From positions 55,824-119,823 of the forward strand of contig NZ_BIMA01000005.1 in NCBI RefSeq assembly GCF_004000845.1: a stretch of 64,000 bases of DNA. Reading direction: 5' to 3'. The notes beneath the pieces were generated by a model. It did not search any database. It was not told the DNA's origin and saw nothing but the letters and a program-made list of their open reading frames with translations. Each line of letters opens with the position of its first letter. The first letter of the stretch is position 1. Both the position numbers and the translations under genes were made by a program. Of the stretch, positions 45,801 through 54,190 are shown piece after piece. The DNA is from Paenibacillus koleovorans NBRC 103111 (GTDB taxonomy: Bacteria; Bacillota; Bacilli; Paenibacillales; NBRC-103111).

Positions 45801-48800
45801 CGTGCTGGACACGAACCAAGACAATACAATTTACGTCGGCGGATTCGCCGGTGTACTCGGGGAGTCGACCGTAGGGACCGGAACGATCCAATGGTCTTAT
45901 GCGGATGGGCTCGTGACCGTAGAAGGCAAAACAGGCGTACAAGCCGGCGGATTCGTTGGGTTGATCGACCGGTACACGATTACGGATTCGTATGCAAAAG
46001 CGAACGTGATCAACTCCGGCTTTGACACGCGGACGGCAGGCTTCGCGGCATCCGTTGAACGTCGTGGCGTAATCAAGAACGCCTACGCGCTCCCGGCTTC
46101 GCTTGTGACGAATGGGATCAACCATGCGACACGCGCTTATGCAGGAGGCTTTGCAGGCTACAACGACGGTCAACTGGAAAATGTATACTCGGATGTTCCT
46201 ACCATTACCATGAATGTAACAGGAGCGAACGTTTATAAAGGCGAACTGGTCGGATATAACTTCCGAGACGGCAAAATTATAACTTCGAAGTATAAAGTGG
46301 CTGGGAATGCAGTCGGGCATAATGCCGGAACGGCTCCAGGGGCAACGCAGGCCGATCTGACAAGCTCGCTTGGGCTGGAAGATTGGACTTTGGATCCCGA
46401 TCCGGTGTTCCTGGATCAAGCGCGCACAGGCGAGGCCGTCATCATGACGCCGGCTCAGCTGCGTACCGCAGCTCTGCTGCACAATGATACTTCCTTGAAC
46501 TACTATCGTCTTTATGATAGAAACCCATCGGTACGTCCGGCTCTCAACTTGATCACCTTGGGTGCGGATCTGGATTTGAGCGGTAAACGATGGATTCCGT
46601 TCGATAGTTACTCTGGTGTAATTGACGGCAAAGGCTACAAGCTGTCGGGCCTCAAGCATGTGATTGGCAGCGAGTCGGTATATGGCTTCGTCGCCGAGAA
46701 TACGGGCACGATCAAGAACATCAACTTCGTGAACGCCGAGATCACATCAGGCGCTACGGTCGGGATTGCAGCCGGCATCAACCACCCGGGCGGCGTGCTC
46801 AGCAACTTGACCGCCAGCGGCCAAGTCAGCGGTACTACACTTGCGGGCGGCATCGCCGGTCAGAACGGCGGTACGATCACTCGCGTTACGATGGCTGGCA
46901 CTGTAACCTCTAGTGGCACTGCGGCAGGGGGATTGACAGGGAATAATCTGGCGTCGGCCACGATCTCCGAGTCGTTCGCTTACAGCGATGTGAGCGCGAC
47001 TTCCGCGCAAGCAACCGCGGGCGGCATTGCGGGGATCAACAGCGGAACAATTTCCGATGTGTACAATGCAGGCCGCATCACAGCAACGGGCACCTCATGG
47101 GCCCGTGCTGGCGGCATCGTTGGTTATGCATCAGCCGGCAGCATCAGCCGCGCTTTGAACTACGGCGAGGCGGTTGCCGGGGTAGGCGGGAAGCTCATTC
47201 CCGGCCAGACGTTCTACGGCGGCATCGCCGGCTTGAAGGAAAATGCAGCGGTTGTCTCCGACTCGGCCTTCAACAGGCAAATGCTCAAGTCGAACACGGC
47301 CTACTACAACGCGGCGGGCGGACGTACGACCGGATCGGCTGCAGGAGCGGCTGGTTTGTCGGCGAGCGCGCTTACTTCCGGCACGCTGCCTTTGCAAGCG
47401 AATCTGAACGGCGCGGTGTGGCAGGCAACAGCCGGCTACTTCCCGACGCTGAAGGCGTTCGCCGGTTCCGATCATGCCAAGCTCAGCTCGGCGGCGATTA
47501 TCTTGAACGCCAACGATATCGTGAACCGAATCGATTCCGCGTTTGAATTGACCAAGGATAGTACGATTGCATGGACGGGCAATCCGGCGGAAGTTACGAT
47601 CGGTCTCGTTTCCGGCAATCTGAAAGGCACATTGAAAACCGATGGCAGCACCGTTCTGAAAGCCACCACAAATGGCTTGAGCCGCAACATCCTTCTTCAC
47701 ACGGAAGCGCTGCGCTATGATCCTGTTGCCGTTATGCCGAAACTCGTGTCCGGCAACACAAGCTTCAGTACCTTAACGTCGGTTGTGCTTGCCACGGACG
47801 AACCGAGCGGAGCGATCTACTACACGCTCGATGGCAGCGAACCAGACGAGAGCTCGACTCTCTACACCGGTCCGATCTCATTGACGGCTACCAAGACCGT
47901 CAAGGCGGTTACTTTCGTAGAGAACAAAGAACTTAGCGATGTATATAGCGGCACATTCACCCTTCAAACCGGTGGAGGCGGCGGTGGAGGTGGAGACGTA
48001 CCTATTCTGCCGACGCCAACCCCAACACCAAAGCCAACCCCGACACCGGCACCGACACCAACGCCTAAGCCGGGCACCTCGGTCAACATCGGCGACGGGT
48101 CGACGGATGGGGACGGCAAGACGCCTTACACCGTACCGCGCAACAGCAAGCTGGAGCTGGTTACGGAGGAAGACGAGATCATTTACTACACGACGGACGG
48201 TTCGACGCCGACGAAGGATAGCCCGATTTACAAAGGCGATCTGCTGATCACCGGCAAAATGACGATCAAGGTGATCACGAGCAAGAGCGACAAAGTGACT
48301 ACGATCCAGTACGAGACGGAGTACGCCAAATTCGACATTAAACCGAATGCCGCGGACATTCCGTACATATCGGGATATGATGAGACGACGTTCAAACCCG
48401 ACGACGCCATCTCGCGTTACGAGCTGATCGACGTGATCGCACCGCTGCTGGACAAAGAGGACGTCAACGTCGGCAATCTGTTCAGCGATGTGAATAAAGG
48501 TTCGGAAGATTTGGTCGCGTTCTTCACATCGGCGGGCATTATCGAAGGATATCCGGACGGCAGCTTCGGCGGCGCCAACGGACTGACGCGAGCGGAATTC
48601 GTCGTCGTCATGTCCCGCGTGCTGAAGCTGGACATCCAGAATACCGGAGACACCGTGCTGGGCGATGTGCAAGGCCATTGGGCCGAGAAGTACATCAACG
48701 CCTTCACGGCGGCAGGGTACGTCAATGGCTTTCCGGACGGCACGTTCCAGCCGGAAGCCGAGATCACACGCGCGCAAGCCGTCGTCGTGATCAACCGAAT

Positions 48801-48894
48801 CATCGGCGCGGTCAAGAAGAACGTGCCGGCGAAGTACAACGACTTGACGCCTGAGCATTGGGCGTTCGAAGACATCATGTCCGTTTCGAAATAA
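39805..48894 (+). CDS. giant GLUG-repeat protein with chitobiase-type and SLH domains
   Basis: ATG 39805 follows GAGGCGGTG. Residues 1-31 are a signal peptide ending VQA. The 3029-residue protein contains roughly sixty GLUG-type motifs (GGIVG, GGLIG, GGFAG and variants), which build a beta-solenoid. They fall in three modules, each opened by a similar cap: DLDLSAHEWIPIG near residue 90, a related cap with SSQWEPIGNSEANAFQG near 1470, and DLDLSGKRWIPF near 2250. Two chitobiase-C-like domains (IYYTLDGSEPDESS at about 2640-2720 and IYYTTDGSTPTKDS at about 2772-2838) flank a Pro-Thr linker. Three SLH repeats follow from about 2841 (NLFSDVNKGSEDLV, VLGDVQGHWAEKYI), then a short fourth start. It is a wall-bound surface fibre or adhesin; ligand unknown. 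Confidence 0.9.
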   Translation: MALQPKSKIALVLMVLLLALGGLLGSRLVQASEWSSVADANWYNTLNDTFTIDSAVKLAGVAKLVNNGNPLEGIILEIDRDLDLSAHEWIPIGTEANPFKGTIYSADLNPKKISGLHVGSNSTYAGLIGYMDGGTIAELEFSPTGTVPTYNVTQAVYAGVAVGMMVNDSTVHNVRNSMPSSYTQSTYVGGIVGMGEGTISSSNNDQTITVNGVNTNVGGIVGQSTRTGLIVKKVANNGAITVTGAAGTIQAGGIVGYVSGPLLMHDENTPILNTAAITVNSSTTTYAGGLIGKADGKLTLSAVSSNSGALSIQSSTGTGSFLGGLIGGFGTEQPDGTGFNINFASTGALVNNGGTNVYTGGIVGRLDSTLTWGNNFTNTVSISTTGTAQLYTGGLIGKATKPITFSGIASNQGSLSVQGSTPMINPSEVYTGGLIGSTLHSALLNSSTVNAYRNSGIFSVTGGVGVYTGGITGEGAFNSPNSIASNTVDLNVTGQSKIYTGGFIGVILDGGLGKSLKNLSYAKQITVTASSSSTAGTISTGGIVGYYENISGTDAIEDVGFTGKINATGGDHVYSGGIVGNMQGGTLKNASVGKTATDYATIQADGVVGGVAGYSKGTIDTPTVKYIGLTVKTINGFAGGIAGKAQGAITGATVGDANYVNPSAPADPYAISMKLEVSVPSATDGQDRFTAGGIVGINDGVLTIGAGTSNKVSQIGLINEVGRSHYDLGAIAGALTAVATVGAAGAPILIENVKVTVNALQANVGGAVGRNASTKLSISADGMQLDVPTAGVNVGGLIGLNIATTVELDPNRKMAVKNLTINGTAANLDLGGLVGENTGKTPNGLANTIKITASGANNRIGGAVGYNTGTTTDAKVEYASLEPLGAGILAGGIVGYSEAPGGGTPLAYIKDSTLLMGSDPLMTATVANSPIGGIVGYAKTTEISNPSVQAVEPDYAMMIVNVSNVKAGGIAGLIEESFILGDGFQANLQNVAITASTNATDVYIGGIAGYNNRTKIDKISGYKVNLFANGPRPIVGGMAGYNIGTATAIISNNYMESLNIKINSGGTQAKAGGFVGLNDVRAIDPTVDPTTAVSSIQNSRFVGTVQSFANDALLGGMVAENRTLIANNSITDKNGVISWGDNSTIGGLVGWNIAGATMYYTYSNANLTVEGNHSLAGGLVGLNDGKVISSYVDIDVTGNAIGTDGNPVYLGGLAGRNTSTIEKSYTSSRVTANGPYSIVGGLVGELPTGTVANSYVAKEVSATNANSYAGGLLGRITNGHVATSYSAGHVSGSNGALAGAFIGRYDNQATDLIDTSFYLKDGEINKDLPDFAEGNHIWLNLQARLSTILKETLEDREVFPVWAATGVGPDWDFVNVWKYGSPNAQYKFPELIRTANTGGDTGSGSVNANVNWFMKDKSALFFDIKTEAELAGLAAIVNGSVPGMEPFNFALRTVRLLNPIHIQSSQWEPIGNSEANAFQGTFLANNHLIDGLSIQAAHNYSGLFGVIGNQGRVNKLYMEPIFVAGNQHTGIVAGWNKGTIDTTDIRLLDGMTVRGNVAGALLGKNTGTLTNIHVVVKDGSRVEASGNNAYVGGIIGDNYTQLAMNSYDYQVIKGSVGSSVANATVGGLIGRQTGDATNLQVEIVNKLTISASGTNNTVGGLIGRYASGHAENITLTYGGGVLTATGAGSTIGSLIGQSDAGNTLRNIKVTTASAGQHLSGNGTVGGIVGLKIGAGTTTYDAENVKVEKINLSSLSASPQATVGGVFGKLDSAAVVKPVFAAHIQAVGDNVIAGGVAGHSLNSIVNQADVDSDIAATVRTEGAVGGIAGVIEASNVNQGLDFGNFAPFYKGIYDSKVHSHAIVADGASLAGDLYVGGLVGKNSTASIYHSTATSKVEAHNAKTATAGGLVGHSNGIIVSSYARNTVSADTSVYYHVGGVAGRTDGGEFHYTNAAGGSANSVTVGTAASKSGHIPATRVGGFVGTSDRTKFTYSYASTPVTVLDTNQDNTIYVGGFAGVLGESTVGTGTIQWSYADGLVTVEGKTGVQAGGFVGLIDRYTITDSYAKANVINSGFDTRTAGFAASVERRGVIKNAYALPASLVTNGINHATRAYAGGFAGYNDGQLENVYSDVPTITMNVTGANVYKGELVGYNFRDGKIITSKYKVAGNAVGHNAGTAPGATQADLTSSLGLEDWTLDPDPVFLDQARTGEAVIMTPAQLRTAALLHNDTSLNYYRLYDRNPSVRPALNLITLGADLDLSGKRWIPFDSYSGVIDGKGYKLSGLKHVIGSESVYGFVAENTGTIKNINFVNAEITSGATVGIAAGINHPGGVLSNLTASGQVSGTTLAGGIAGQNGGTITRVTMAGTVTSSGTAAGGLTGNNLASATISESFAYSDVSATSAQATAGGIAGINSGTISDVYNAGRITATGTSWARAGGIVGYASAGSISRALNYGEAVAGVGGKLIPGQTFYGGIAGLKENAAVVSDSAFNRQMLKSNTAYYNAAGGRTTGSAAGAAGLSASALTSGTLPLQANLNGAVWQATAGYFPTLKAFAGSDHAKLSSAAIILNANDIVNRIDSAFELTKDSTIAWTGNPAEVTIGLVSGNLKGTLKTDGSTVLKATTNGLSRNILLHTEALRYDPVAVMPKLVSGNTSFSTLTSVVLATDEPSGAIYYTLDGSEPDESSTLYTGPISLTATKTVKAVTFVENKELSDVYSGTFTLQTGGGGGGGGDVPILPTPTPTPKPTPTPAPTPTPKPGTSVNIGDGSTDGDGKTPYTVPRNSKLELVTEEDEIIYYTTDGSTPTKDSPIYKGDLLITGKMTIKVITSKSDKVTTIQYETEYAKFDIKPNAADIPYISGYDETTFKPDDAISRYELIDVIAPLLDKEDVNVGNLFSDVNKGSEDLVAFFTSAGIIEGYPDGSFGGANGLTRAEFVVVMSRVLKLDIQNTGDTVLGDVQGHWAEKYINAFTAAGYVNGFPDGTFQPEAEITRAQAVVVINRIIGAVKKNVPAKYNDLTPEHWAFEDIMSVSK

Positions 48895-48913
48895 TAGGGA
48901 GGAGAACGGAACG

Positions 48914-49591
48914 ATGAGAAGGAAGCTGCTAGCTATCTGCTTGTTTGTCACTGTACTGTCCGGCAGCTTCTTCTTCCTTCGCGCGGATGCGGATGTGCCG
49001 CCGGTGTACGATGCGGAGCAGATCTACGAGCGCTCGGAGAGCGCCGTCTTCTACATCCGCGTCTTGTACGTGGACGACAAGGTGCAGTCGACGGGAACCG
49101 GAGTCCTGCTATCCCCGGAAGGGATAGCGGTCACCGCGTTCCACGTGCTGAAGGAAGAAGGGCGTATTATGGCGACGCTTTACGACGGTCGCGTGGTTGG
49201 ACCGCTAGAGGTAGTCGCGACTGATGAAGAGCAGGATCTGGCTGTACTGAAGCTGCCGGACCCTGCACCGGAAGAGTCGCCATACCCGATGCTGGAGATT
49301 CGCCGCAATCCGGTCAAACATGGGGAGAAGACGTTCGCGATCGGCTTCCCGTTCAAGAACACTTCGATCATTACGGAAGGAATTGTCAGCACACCGAAGG
49401 TCGATATCAATGGCCGCGACCGAATTCTGACCACCGCCCAGATCGCGAGCGGCATGTCCGGCGGACCGCTGATCGACAAGCAAGGCCAACTGATCGGCGT
49501 CATCTCCGGCTCGCTCCGCACGATGAACAACATTCATTTGATTGTGAGCACCGAAGCATTGCTCCGACTCTGGACTCCGGAACCAAAGTAA
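48914..49591 (+). CDS. secreted trypsin-like serine protease (S1C-like)
   Basis: The 225-residue protein has a hydrophobic N-terminal segment (LLAICLFVTVLSGSFFFL) ending ADA, consistent with secretion. The catalytic triad is visible: His77 in TAFHVL, Asp108 in QDLAVLKL and Ser182 in SGMSGGPL, in a chymotrypsin-fold core with GTGVLLSPEG. There is no PDZ domain, unlike DegP/HtrA proteins, so it is a minimal protease. GGGAGGAG precedes the ATG, 19 bases after the GLUG protein's stop, so it belongs to the surface operon. The position suggests that it trims or matures the giant proteins or degrades the partner they bind; both are inference. Confidence 0.88.
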   Translation: MRRKLLAICLFVTVLSGSFFFLRADADVPPVYDAEQIYERSESAVFYIRVLYVDDKVQSTGTGVLLSPEGIAVTAFHVLKEEGRIMATLYDGRVVGPLEVVATDEEQDLAVLKLPDPAPEESPYPMLEIRRNPVKHGEKTFAIGFPFKNTSIITEGIVSTPKVDINGRDRILTTAQIASGMSGGPLIDKQGQLIGVISGSLRTMNNIHLIVSTEALLRLWTPEPK

Positions 49592-49616
49592 GCATTCGTA
49601 CAATCGATCAGCTCAG

Positions 49617-49646
49617 TTGACAACCGCTCCCGCCGCTACCTATAAT
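49617..49646 (+). promoter_or_regulatory. sigma-A promoter of the alaS leader
   Basis: TTGACA (49617-49622) and TATAAT (49641-49646) are both perfect consensus hexamers, 18 bases apart, just upstream of the T-box leader. Confidence 0.85.
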
Positions 49647-49652
49647 AGTAGG

Positions 49653-49910
49653 GAATAAAACGTAGACGAAATCAAGTAAGCCGCAGCCCTTGCACAAGAG
49701 AGAAAGCTCCGTGCCCGTCCAGGCATCGTGGTGAGAGAGCTTTTCGCGAGAAGAACGGCTGAACGCTAATTTCCGAGTGCGAGGAGAGAAACCCGCCGGC
49801 CCAGGAACCGTTACAAGCCTGACTAAGGCGATTGCAGGCACGTGATGCAATAACCAGGGTGGTACCGCGAGTATAGAACTCGTCCCTGTTTCAGGGGCGG
49901 GTTTTTCTAT
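49653..49910 (+). ncRNA. T-box leader controlling alaS
   Basis: The conserved T-box AGGGTGGTACCGCG is at 49856-49869, followed by a terminator stem from CTCGTCCCTG (49879-49888) to CAGGGGCGGG and a T-run at 49902-49906. Upstream, complementary segments such as AAAGCTC and GAGAGCTTT fit Stem I. A GCT triplet at 49765-49767 is a possible alanine specifier, but this is tentative. Uncharged tRNA-Ala pairing with the T-box would favour the antiterminator and raise alaS expression. Confidence 0.93.
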
Positions 49911-49969
49911 TTTTCCGGATTTTCTCATTTCCTTTTCAATTTTATGCATAAAATGGAGGCTGGGTAGCG

Positions 49970-52594
49970 ATGAAAGCAAGTGAAATTCGCAGCAAATGGT
50001 TGGAGTTTTTCGCCGGCAAAGGACATCATATTGAACCGAGCGCTTCGCTCGTCCCGCATAACGACCCGTCCCTGCTCTGGATCAACGCCGGGATGGCGCC
50101 GCTCAAGGCTTATTTCGACGGTCGCGTGAAGCCGGAAAACCCTCGCATCGCCAACTCGCAGAAGTGCATCCGGACGAACGACATCGAGAACGTGGGCAAG
50201 ACGCGCCGACATCATACGTTTTTCGAAATGCTCGGCAACTTCTCGATCGGCGACTATTTTAAGGAAGAAACGATCACATGGGCTTGGGAATTCCTGACAG
50301 ACAAGAAGTGGATTGGCTTCGATCCGGAGCGACTCTCCGTTACGGTATATCCTGAGGATGAAGAGGCATTTGCGTTCTGGAACAAAAAAATCGGCATCCC
50401 CGAAAACCGCATCTACAAGCTGCAGGACAACTTCTGGGACATCGGTGAAGGCCCTTGCGGCCCTTGTACGGAAATTTTCTACGACCGCGGCGACAAATAC
50501 GGCGATTTGAACGATCCCGAATGTTGGCCGGGCGGCGAAAACGAGCGTTTCCTCGAAGTATGGAACCTCGTGTTCTCGCAGTTCAATCATAACAAGGACG
50601 GCAGCTACACGCCGCTTCCGAACAAGAACATCGATACCGGCGCCGGTCTCGAACGGTTCGCTTCTATTCTCCAGGACGTCGACTCGAACTTCGACACCGA
50701 CCTGTTCCAGCCGATGATCCAGGAAACGTGCAAGCTTGCCGGCATTCAGTACAAAACGAAGCTGGAATTCGACATCGCTCTGAAAGTGATCGCCGACCAC
50801 ATTCGAACGGTTGCCTTCACCGTCGGCGACGGCGTGCTGCCTTCCAACGAAGGCCGCGGCTACGTCACCCGCCGTCTGCTCCGTCGCGCGGTTCGCTACG
50901 GCAAAGTAATCGGTATGGATAAACCGTTCCTGTATAAGCTCGTGCCGGTCGTTGGCGTTGTGATGGGCGGCTATTATTCGGAAGTCGTCGAGAAGCGCGA
51001 GTTCATCGAGAAGGTGATCCGTACGGAGGAGGAGCGGTTCCACGAGACGCTGTCCGACGGGTTGGCCATTCTCGCCGGTATGCTCGAGGAAGCGCGTCAA
51101 GCGGGCAGTACTTCCATCAATGGCGCACAGTCGTTCAAGCTGTACGACACGTACGGGTTCCCTCTCGATCTGACGGAAGACTTCGCGATGGAGAACGGCA
51201 TGACCGTCGACCGCGAAGGGTTCGAGGCGGAGATGGAGGAGCAGCGCAACCGTGCCCGCTCGGCCCGTCAGGACACCGGCAGCATGAAGGTCCAAGGCGG
51301 AGCGCTAGCCGATTTCACGGTTAAAAGCGGGTTTGTTGGTTATACTGACTTGGTAACAACTGCTAAAATTACGGCGATTATCGCGAATGACAGCCTTGTC
51401 GACCTGATCGGCGAAGGAAACGCATGCCAGGTGCTGCTGGACCGCACTCCTTTCTATGCCGAGAGCGGCGGGCAGGTGAGCGACCTGGGCATCATCCGCG
51501 GCAACGGCTTCGAAGCGCAAGTCGATGAAGTGTTCAAGGCGCCTCACGGGCAGCATGTGCATGTCGTGCGCATTATGAGCGGCACGGCTCGCAGCGGCGA
51601 GACCGTGACGGCGGAAGTGTCGCAAGCGGCACGCGAAGCGACGGTCAAGAACCACACCGCCACGCATCTGCTGCACAAGGCGCTGAAGCAAGTGCTTGGC
51701 GAGCACGTCAACCAGGCGGGCTCGCTCGTCGAGCCGGACCGGCTGCGGTTCGACTTCTCGCACTTCGGCAGCATCAGCGCCGAGGAGCTCGCCGACATCG
51801 AACGCCGCGTCAACGAGCAGATTTGGGCGCAGACCGGCGTTGTCATCGAGCAGAAGGCGATTGCCGAAGCGAAGGCGATGGGCGCCATGGCGCTGTTCGG
51901 CGAGAAATACGGCGACATCGTGCGCGTCGTCCAAGTCGGCGACTACAGCATCGAGCTGTGCGGCGGCTGTCACGTACGCAACACGGCTGAGATCGGGCTG
52001 TTCAAGATCGTCAGCGAGAGCGGCATCGGCTCCGGCGTCCGCCGGATCGAAGCGGTCACCGGCCGCGGCGCCTACCTGTACATGGAGCAGCAGCTCCAGC
52101 TGCTGAAGGAAGCGGCCGGCCAGCTGAAAACCGGCATCGCCGACGTACCGAAGCGCGTCGAGGGCTTGCTGCAGCAGCTGCGCGAGCTCGGCCGCGAGAA
52201 CGAGTCGCTGCGCGGCAAGATGAGCGCGGTCGAGGCAGGCTCGCTGACCGACCAAGCGAAAACTGTAGGCGGCGTCACCCTGCTTGCCGCACAAGTGAAT
52301 GCCGGCGACATGGACTCGCTGCGCTCGATCGTCGACCAGACGAAGGCAAAGCTCGGCTCCGCCGTCATCGTGCTCGGCGCCGTCAGCGAAGGCAAGGTGA
52401 ACCTGGTTGCGGCGGTCACGCCGGATCTCGTTGCCATCGGCCACCACGCCGGCAAGCTTGTGAAGGAAGCGGCCGCGATCTGCGGCGGCGGCGGCGGCGG
52501 CCGCCCCGACATGGCGCAAGCCGGCGGCAAGGACCCTTCGAAGCTGCAAGACGCGCTCGAAGCCGTTGAACGAATGCTCGCAGGCAACGCCTAA
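49970..52594 (+). CDS. alaS: alanyl-tRNA synthetase
   Basis: The 874-residue enzyme charges tRNA-Ala in the cytoplasm. It shows the class II catalytic start [20 protein letters not shown] with [12 protein letters not shown], the editing-domain zinc motifs [11 protein letters not shown] and CGGCHV, and a C-terminal domain with a Gly-rich stretch [16 protein letters not shown]. Length is normal for the family. GGAGG precedes the ATG. It is controlled by the T-box leader directly upstream. A hairpin with nine-base arms lies after the gene. Confidence 0.98.
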   Translation: MKASEIRSKWLEFFAGKGHHIEPSASLVPHNDPSLLWINAGMAPLKAYFDGRVKPENPRIANSQKCIRTNDIENVGKTRRHHTFFEMLGNFSIGDYFKEETITWAWEFLTDKKWIGFDPERLSVTVYPEDEEAFAFWNKKIGIPENRIYKLQDNFWDIGEGPCGPCTEIFYDRGDKYGDLNDPECWPGGENERFLEVWNLVFSQFNHNKDGSYTPLPNKNIDTGAGLERFASILQDVDSNFDTDLFQPMIQETCKLAGIQYKTKLEFDIALKVIADHIRTVAFTVGDGVLPSNEGRGYVTRRLLRRAVRYGKVIGMDKPFLYKLVPVVGVVMGGYYSEVVEKREFIEKVIRTEEERFHETLSDGLAILAGMLEEARQAGSTSINGAQSFKLYDTYGFPLDLTEDFAMENGMTVDREGFEAEMEEQRNRARSARQDTGSMKVQGGALADFTVKSGFVGYTDLVTTAKITAIIANDSLVDLIGEGNACQVLLDRTPFYAESGGQVSDLGIIRGNGFEAQVDEVFKAPHGQHVHVVRIMSGTARSGETVTAEVSQAAREATVKNHTATHLLHKALKQVLGEHVNQAGSLVEPDRLRFDFSHFGSISAEELADIERRVNEQIWAQTGVVIEQKAIAEAKAMGAMALFGEKYGDIVRVVQVGDYSIELCGGCHVRNTAEIGLFKIVSESGIGSGVRRIEAVTGRGAYLYMEQQLQLLKEAAGQLKTGIADVPKRVEGLLQQLRELGRENESLRGKMSAVEAGSLTDQAKTVGGVTLLAAQVNAGDMDSLRSIVDQTKAKLGSAVIVLGAVSEGKVNLVAAVTPDLVAIGHHAGKLVKEAAAICGGGGGGRPDMAQAGGKDPSKLQDALEAVERMLAGNA

Positions 52595-52632
52595 GACTTC
52601 GATTCGATTTTTCAGACCTTAGCGCTCGCCGC

Positions 52633-52669
52633 CAGGCAGGCACACCAGGACGACGGTGGCGCCTGCCTG
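52633..52669. repeat. inverted repeat after alaS
   Basis: CAGGCAGGC (52633-52641) and GCCTGCCTG (52661-52669) are perfect complements, with an inner ACC/GGT extension. No T-tract follows, so it may stabilise the transcript end or be a weak terminator. Confidence 0.5.
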
Positions 52670-52777
52670 AGGGAGTTTATAGCCTGGCAATTGTGAATTT
52701 TTCAATACCTGACAGGAATTTTACACGAGGTAGAGAATAATACAGTTATATGATCTAGGAACGGGGGTGGCTAGGCG

Positions 52778-53038
52778 ATGAACCATATGGATAAAACGAT
52801 GAAATTTGATGTGAAAGCAGATGACGTAGAGACATCGCCCAAGGAAGTCATCTTGACAGTCTATGACGCCCTGCAGGAGAAAGGATACAACCCGATCAAC
52901 CAAATCGTCGGCTATTTGCTGTCGGGCGATCCGGCCTTCATCCCGCGCCACAACATTGCCCGCAGCTTAATTCGCAAGCGGGAGCGCGATGAACTGATCG
53001 AGGAGCTGGTCCGCAGCTACTTGCAGCATCACAAGTAG
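52778..53038 (+). CDS. ireB: IreB family regulatory phosphoprotein
   Basis: This small protein of 86 residues is almost wholly conserved with the Firmicute family once called UPF0297 (YrzL): [36 protein letters not shown] and [11 protein letters not shown]. In Enterococcus the homologue is a substrate of the Ser/Thr kinase IreK and affects cephalosporin resistance; that role is known there and only inferred here. The start ATG 52778 gives [10 protein letters not shown], matching the usual length better than the internal ATG. The conserved order alaS-ireB-ruvX supports the call. Confidence 0.96.
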   Translation: MNHMDKTMKFDVKADDVETSPKEVILTVYDALQEKGYNPINQIVGYLLSGDPAFIPRHNIARSLIRKRERDELIEELVRSYLQHHK

Positions 53039-53054
53039 AGGGACATCGGATACA

Positions 53055-53477
53055 ATGACCGTTAGAATCATGGGATTGGATTACGGAGACAAGACGATCG
53101 GGGTTGCGGTAAGCGACGCGTTCGGCTGGACTGCCCAAGGCGTGGAGACGATACGCCGCAAGCGGTTGGAAGACGATCTGGGTCGCTTGCAAGTGATCGC
53201 CCGAGCCTACGAGGTAGCCGAGATCGTCGTAGGGCTGCCGAAAAATATGAACGGCACCATAGGTCCCCGCGGCGAAATTTGCAAGGAATTCGCCGCGACC
53301 TTGCAACAAATACTAAATGTGCCAGTGCACCTCTGGGATGAAAGGCTGACAACGGTTTCGGCGCAGCGAACGCTGATCGAAGCCGACGTAAGCCGGAAGA
53401 AACGCAAGCTGGTCATCGATAAGATGGCGGCTGTGTTGATTTTGCAAGGATTTTTGGACTACAAATCGAAGAAGTGA
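53055..53477 (+). CDS. ruvX: YqgF/RuvX family RNase H-fold nuclease (putative Holliday junction resolvase)
   Basis: The 140-residue protein begins [21 protein letters not shown], the RNase H-fold strand with the first catalytic Asp, and contains [29 protein letters not shown] with the second acidic site, and a C-terminal [14 protein letters not shown]. Family members (YqgF, YrrK) act on 16S rRNA 5-prime processing or on branched DNA. It is 16 bases after ireB and overlaps nothing, in the standard Bacillales order. Confidence 0.95.
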   Translation: MTVRIMGLDYGDKTIGVAVSDAFGWTAQGVETIRRKRLEDDLGRLQVIARAYEVAEIVVGLPKNMNGTIGPRGEICKEFAATLQQILNVPVHLWDERLTTVSAQRTLIEADVSRKKRKLVIDKMAAVLILQGFLDYKSKK

Positions 53478-53485
53478 GGTGTACC

Positions 53486-53785
53486 ATGGCTAACGACGAT
53501 CAAAACTTCGAAGAACCGGAAATCATCTTCATTCCGGATGACGACGGCAACGAAGAAGAATTCGAAGTGATTATGAAATTCGAGGTTGACGGCTCGGACA
53601 AGAAATACATGATGGTCGTTCCTGTGGACGGCGACGAAGATACCGACGAAGTATATGCATTCCGCTATGAGGAAGACGGCGAGGACCTGCAGCTCTTCAC
53701 GATCGAAGACGAGGAAGAGTGGAACATGGTCGAAGAAACGTTCAACACGCTGGTGGCCGAGCTCGAGGAAGAGGACAAAGGCTGA
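53486..53785 (+). CDS. DUF1292 family acidic protein (YrzB-like)
   Basis: This very acidic 99-residue protein has IIFIPDDDGNEEEFEVIMKFEVDG, YAFRYEEDGEDLQLFTIEDEEEW and a C-terminal VEETFNTLVAELEEED, the pattern of YrzB/DUF1292, a small family of unknown function found after ruvX in Bacillales. ATG 53486 follows GAGGTG at good spacing; a GTG at 53474 would overlap ruvX and include the ribosome-binding site. The stop overlaps the next start as TGATG. Confidence 0.88.
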   Translation: MANDDQNFEEPEIIFIPDDDGNEEEFEVIMKFEVDGSDKKYMMVVPVDGDEDTDEVYAFRYEEDGEDLQLFTIEDEEEWNMVEETFNTLVAELEEEDKG

Positions 53786-54093
53786 TGGCTGCAGGCGTTT
53801 GGCCGAATGTGAAGGAAGTGCGGGTGCTGCGCGAGCAGTACGGAGCCGAGATCGTCCTCTTCGATGAGCAGGGCGAATCCGAGGTGCACCGGATTCTCGC
53901 CGAATTCTCGCTCGACTCTCAGCTATATGCGGCGCTTCAATCTCCGACACTGCGCAAGGAGCACGAGTTCGCCTTATTCAGAGTGCAGGCAACGCCCGGG
54001 GAGGAGCCGCAGCTGGAGACGATCGAGGATGACGACGAATGGGAGATCGTCTCCGAAATCGTGGATGACATGATGTATCCGGCGGGCGAGTAG
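53785..54093 (+). CDS. second DUF1292-like protein
   Basis: This 102-residue protein starts at ATG 53785 within TGATG, so translation is coupled to the preceding DUF1292 gene. The core EIVLFDEQGESEVHRILAEF and the tail LETIEDDDEWEIVSEIVDDM align with the same family, making it a diverged tandem paralogue. It is less acidic at the N-terminus (MAAGVWPNVKEVRVLREQYG). Function is unknown. A terminator follows at 54132. Confidence 0.75.
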   Translation: MAAGVWPNVKEVRVLREQYGAEIVLFDEQGESEVHRILAEFSLDSQLYAALQSPTLRKEHEFALFRVQATPGEEPQLETIEDDDEWEIVSEIVDDMMYPAGE

Positions 54094-54131
54094 AACAAAC
54101 CGATCCTGAGGCTGAGAGGACTTGGACGAAC

Positions 54132-54154
54132 GAGCGGTGCGAACCGCTCTTTTT
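54132..54154 (+). terminator. intrinsic terminator after the DUF1292 pair
   Basis: GAGCGGT-GCGA-ACCGCTC is a perfect seven-pair stem with a GCGA tetraloop followed by TTTTTG. It ends the alaS/ireB-side transcription unit before mltG. Confidence 0.9.
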
Positions 54155-54190
54155 GTTGTTTGAGAGAAGAGAAAGCTATCAGGGGGGCAT

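Noticed and set aside
40300..47250. Repeated GGCGG/GGTATCGTCGG-type DNA words considered as CRISPR or minisatellite
   Set aside because: They are in frame, vary at synonymous sites, and encode GLUG motifs at irregular spacing, so they are protein repeats.
49925..51295. Minus-strand open frame of about 456 codons over alaS
   Set aside because: It is antisense to the conserved alaS gene and its T-box end; the composition is that of a shadow frame.
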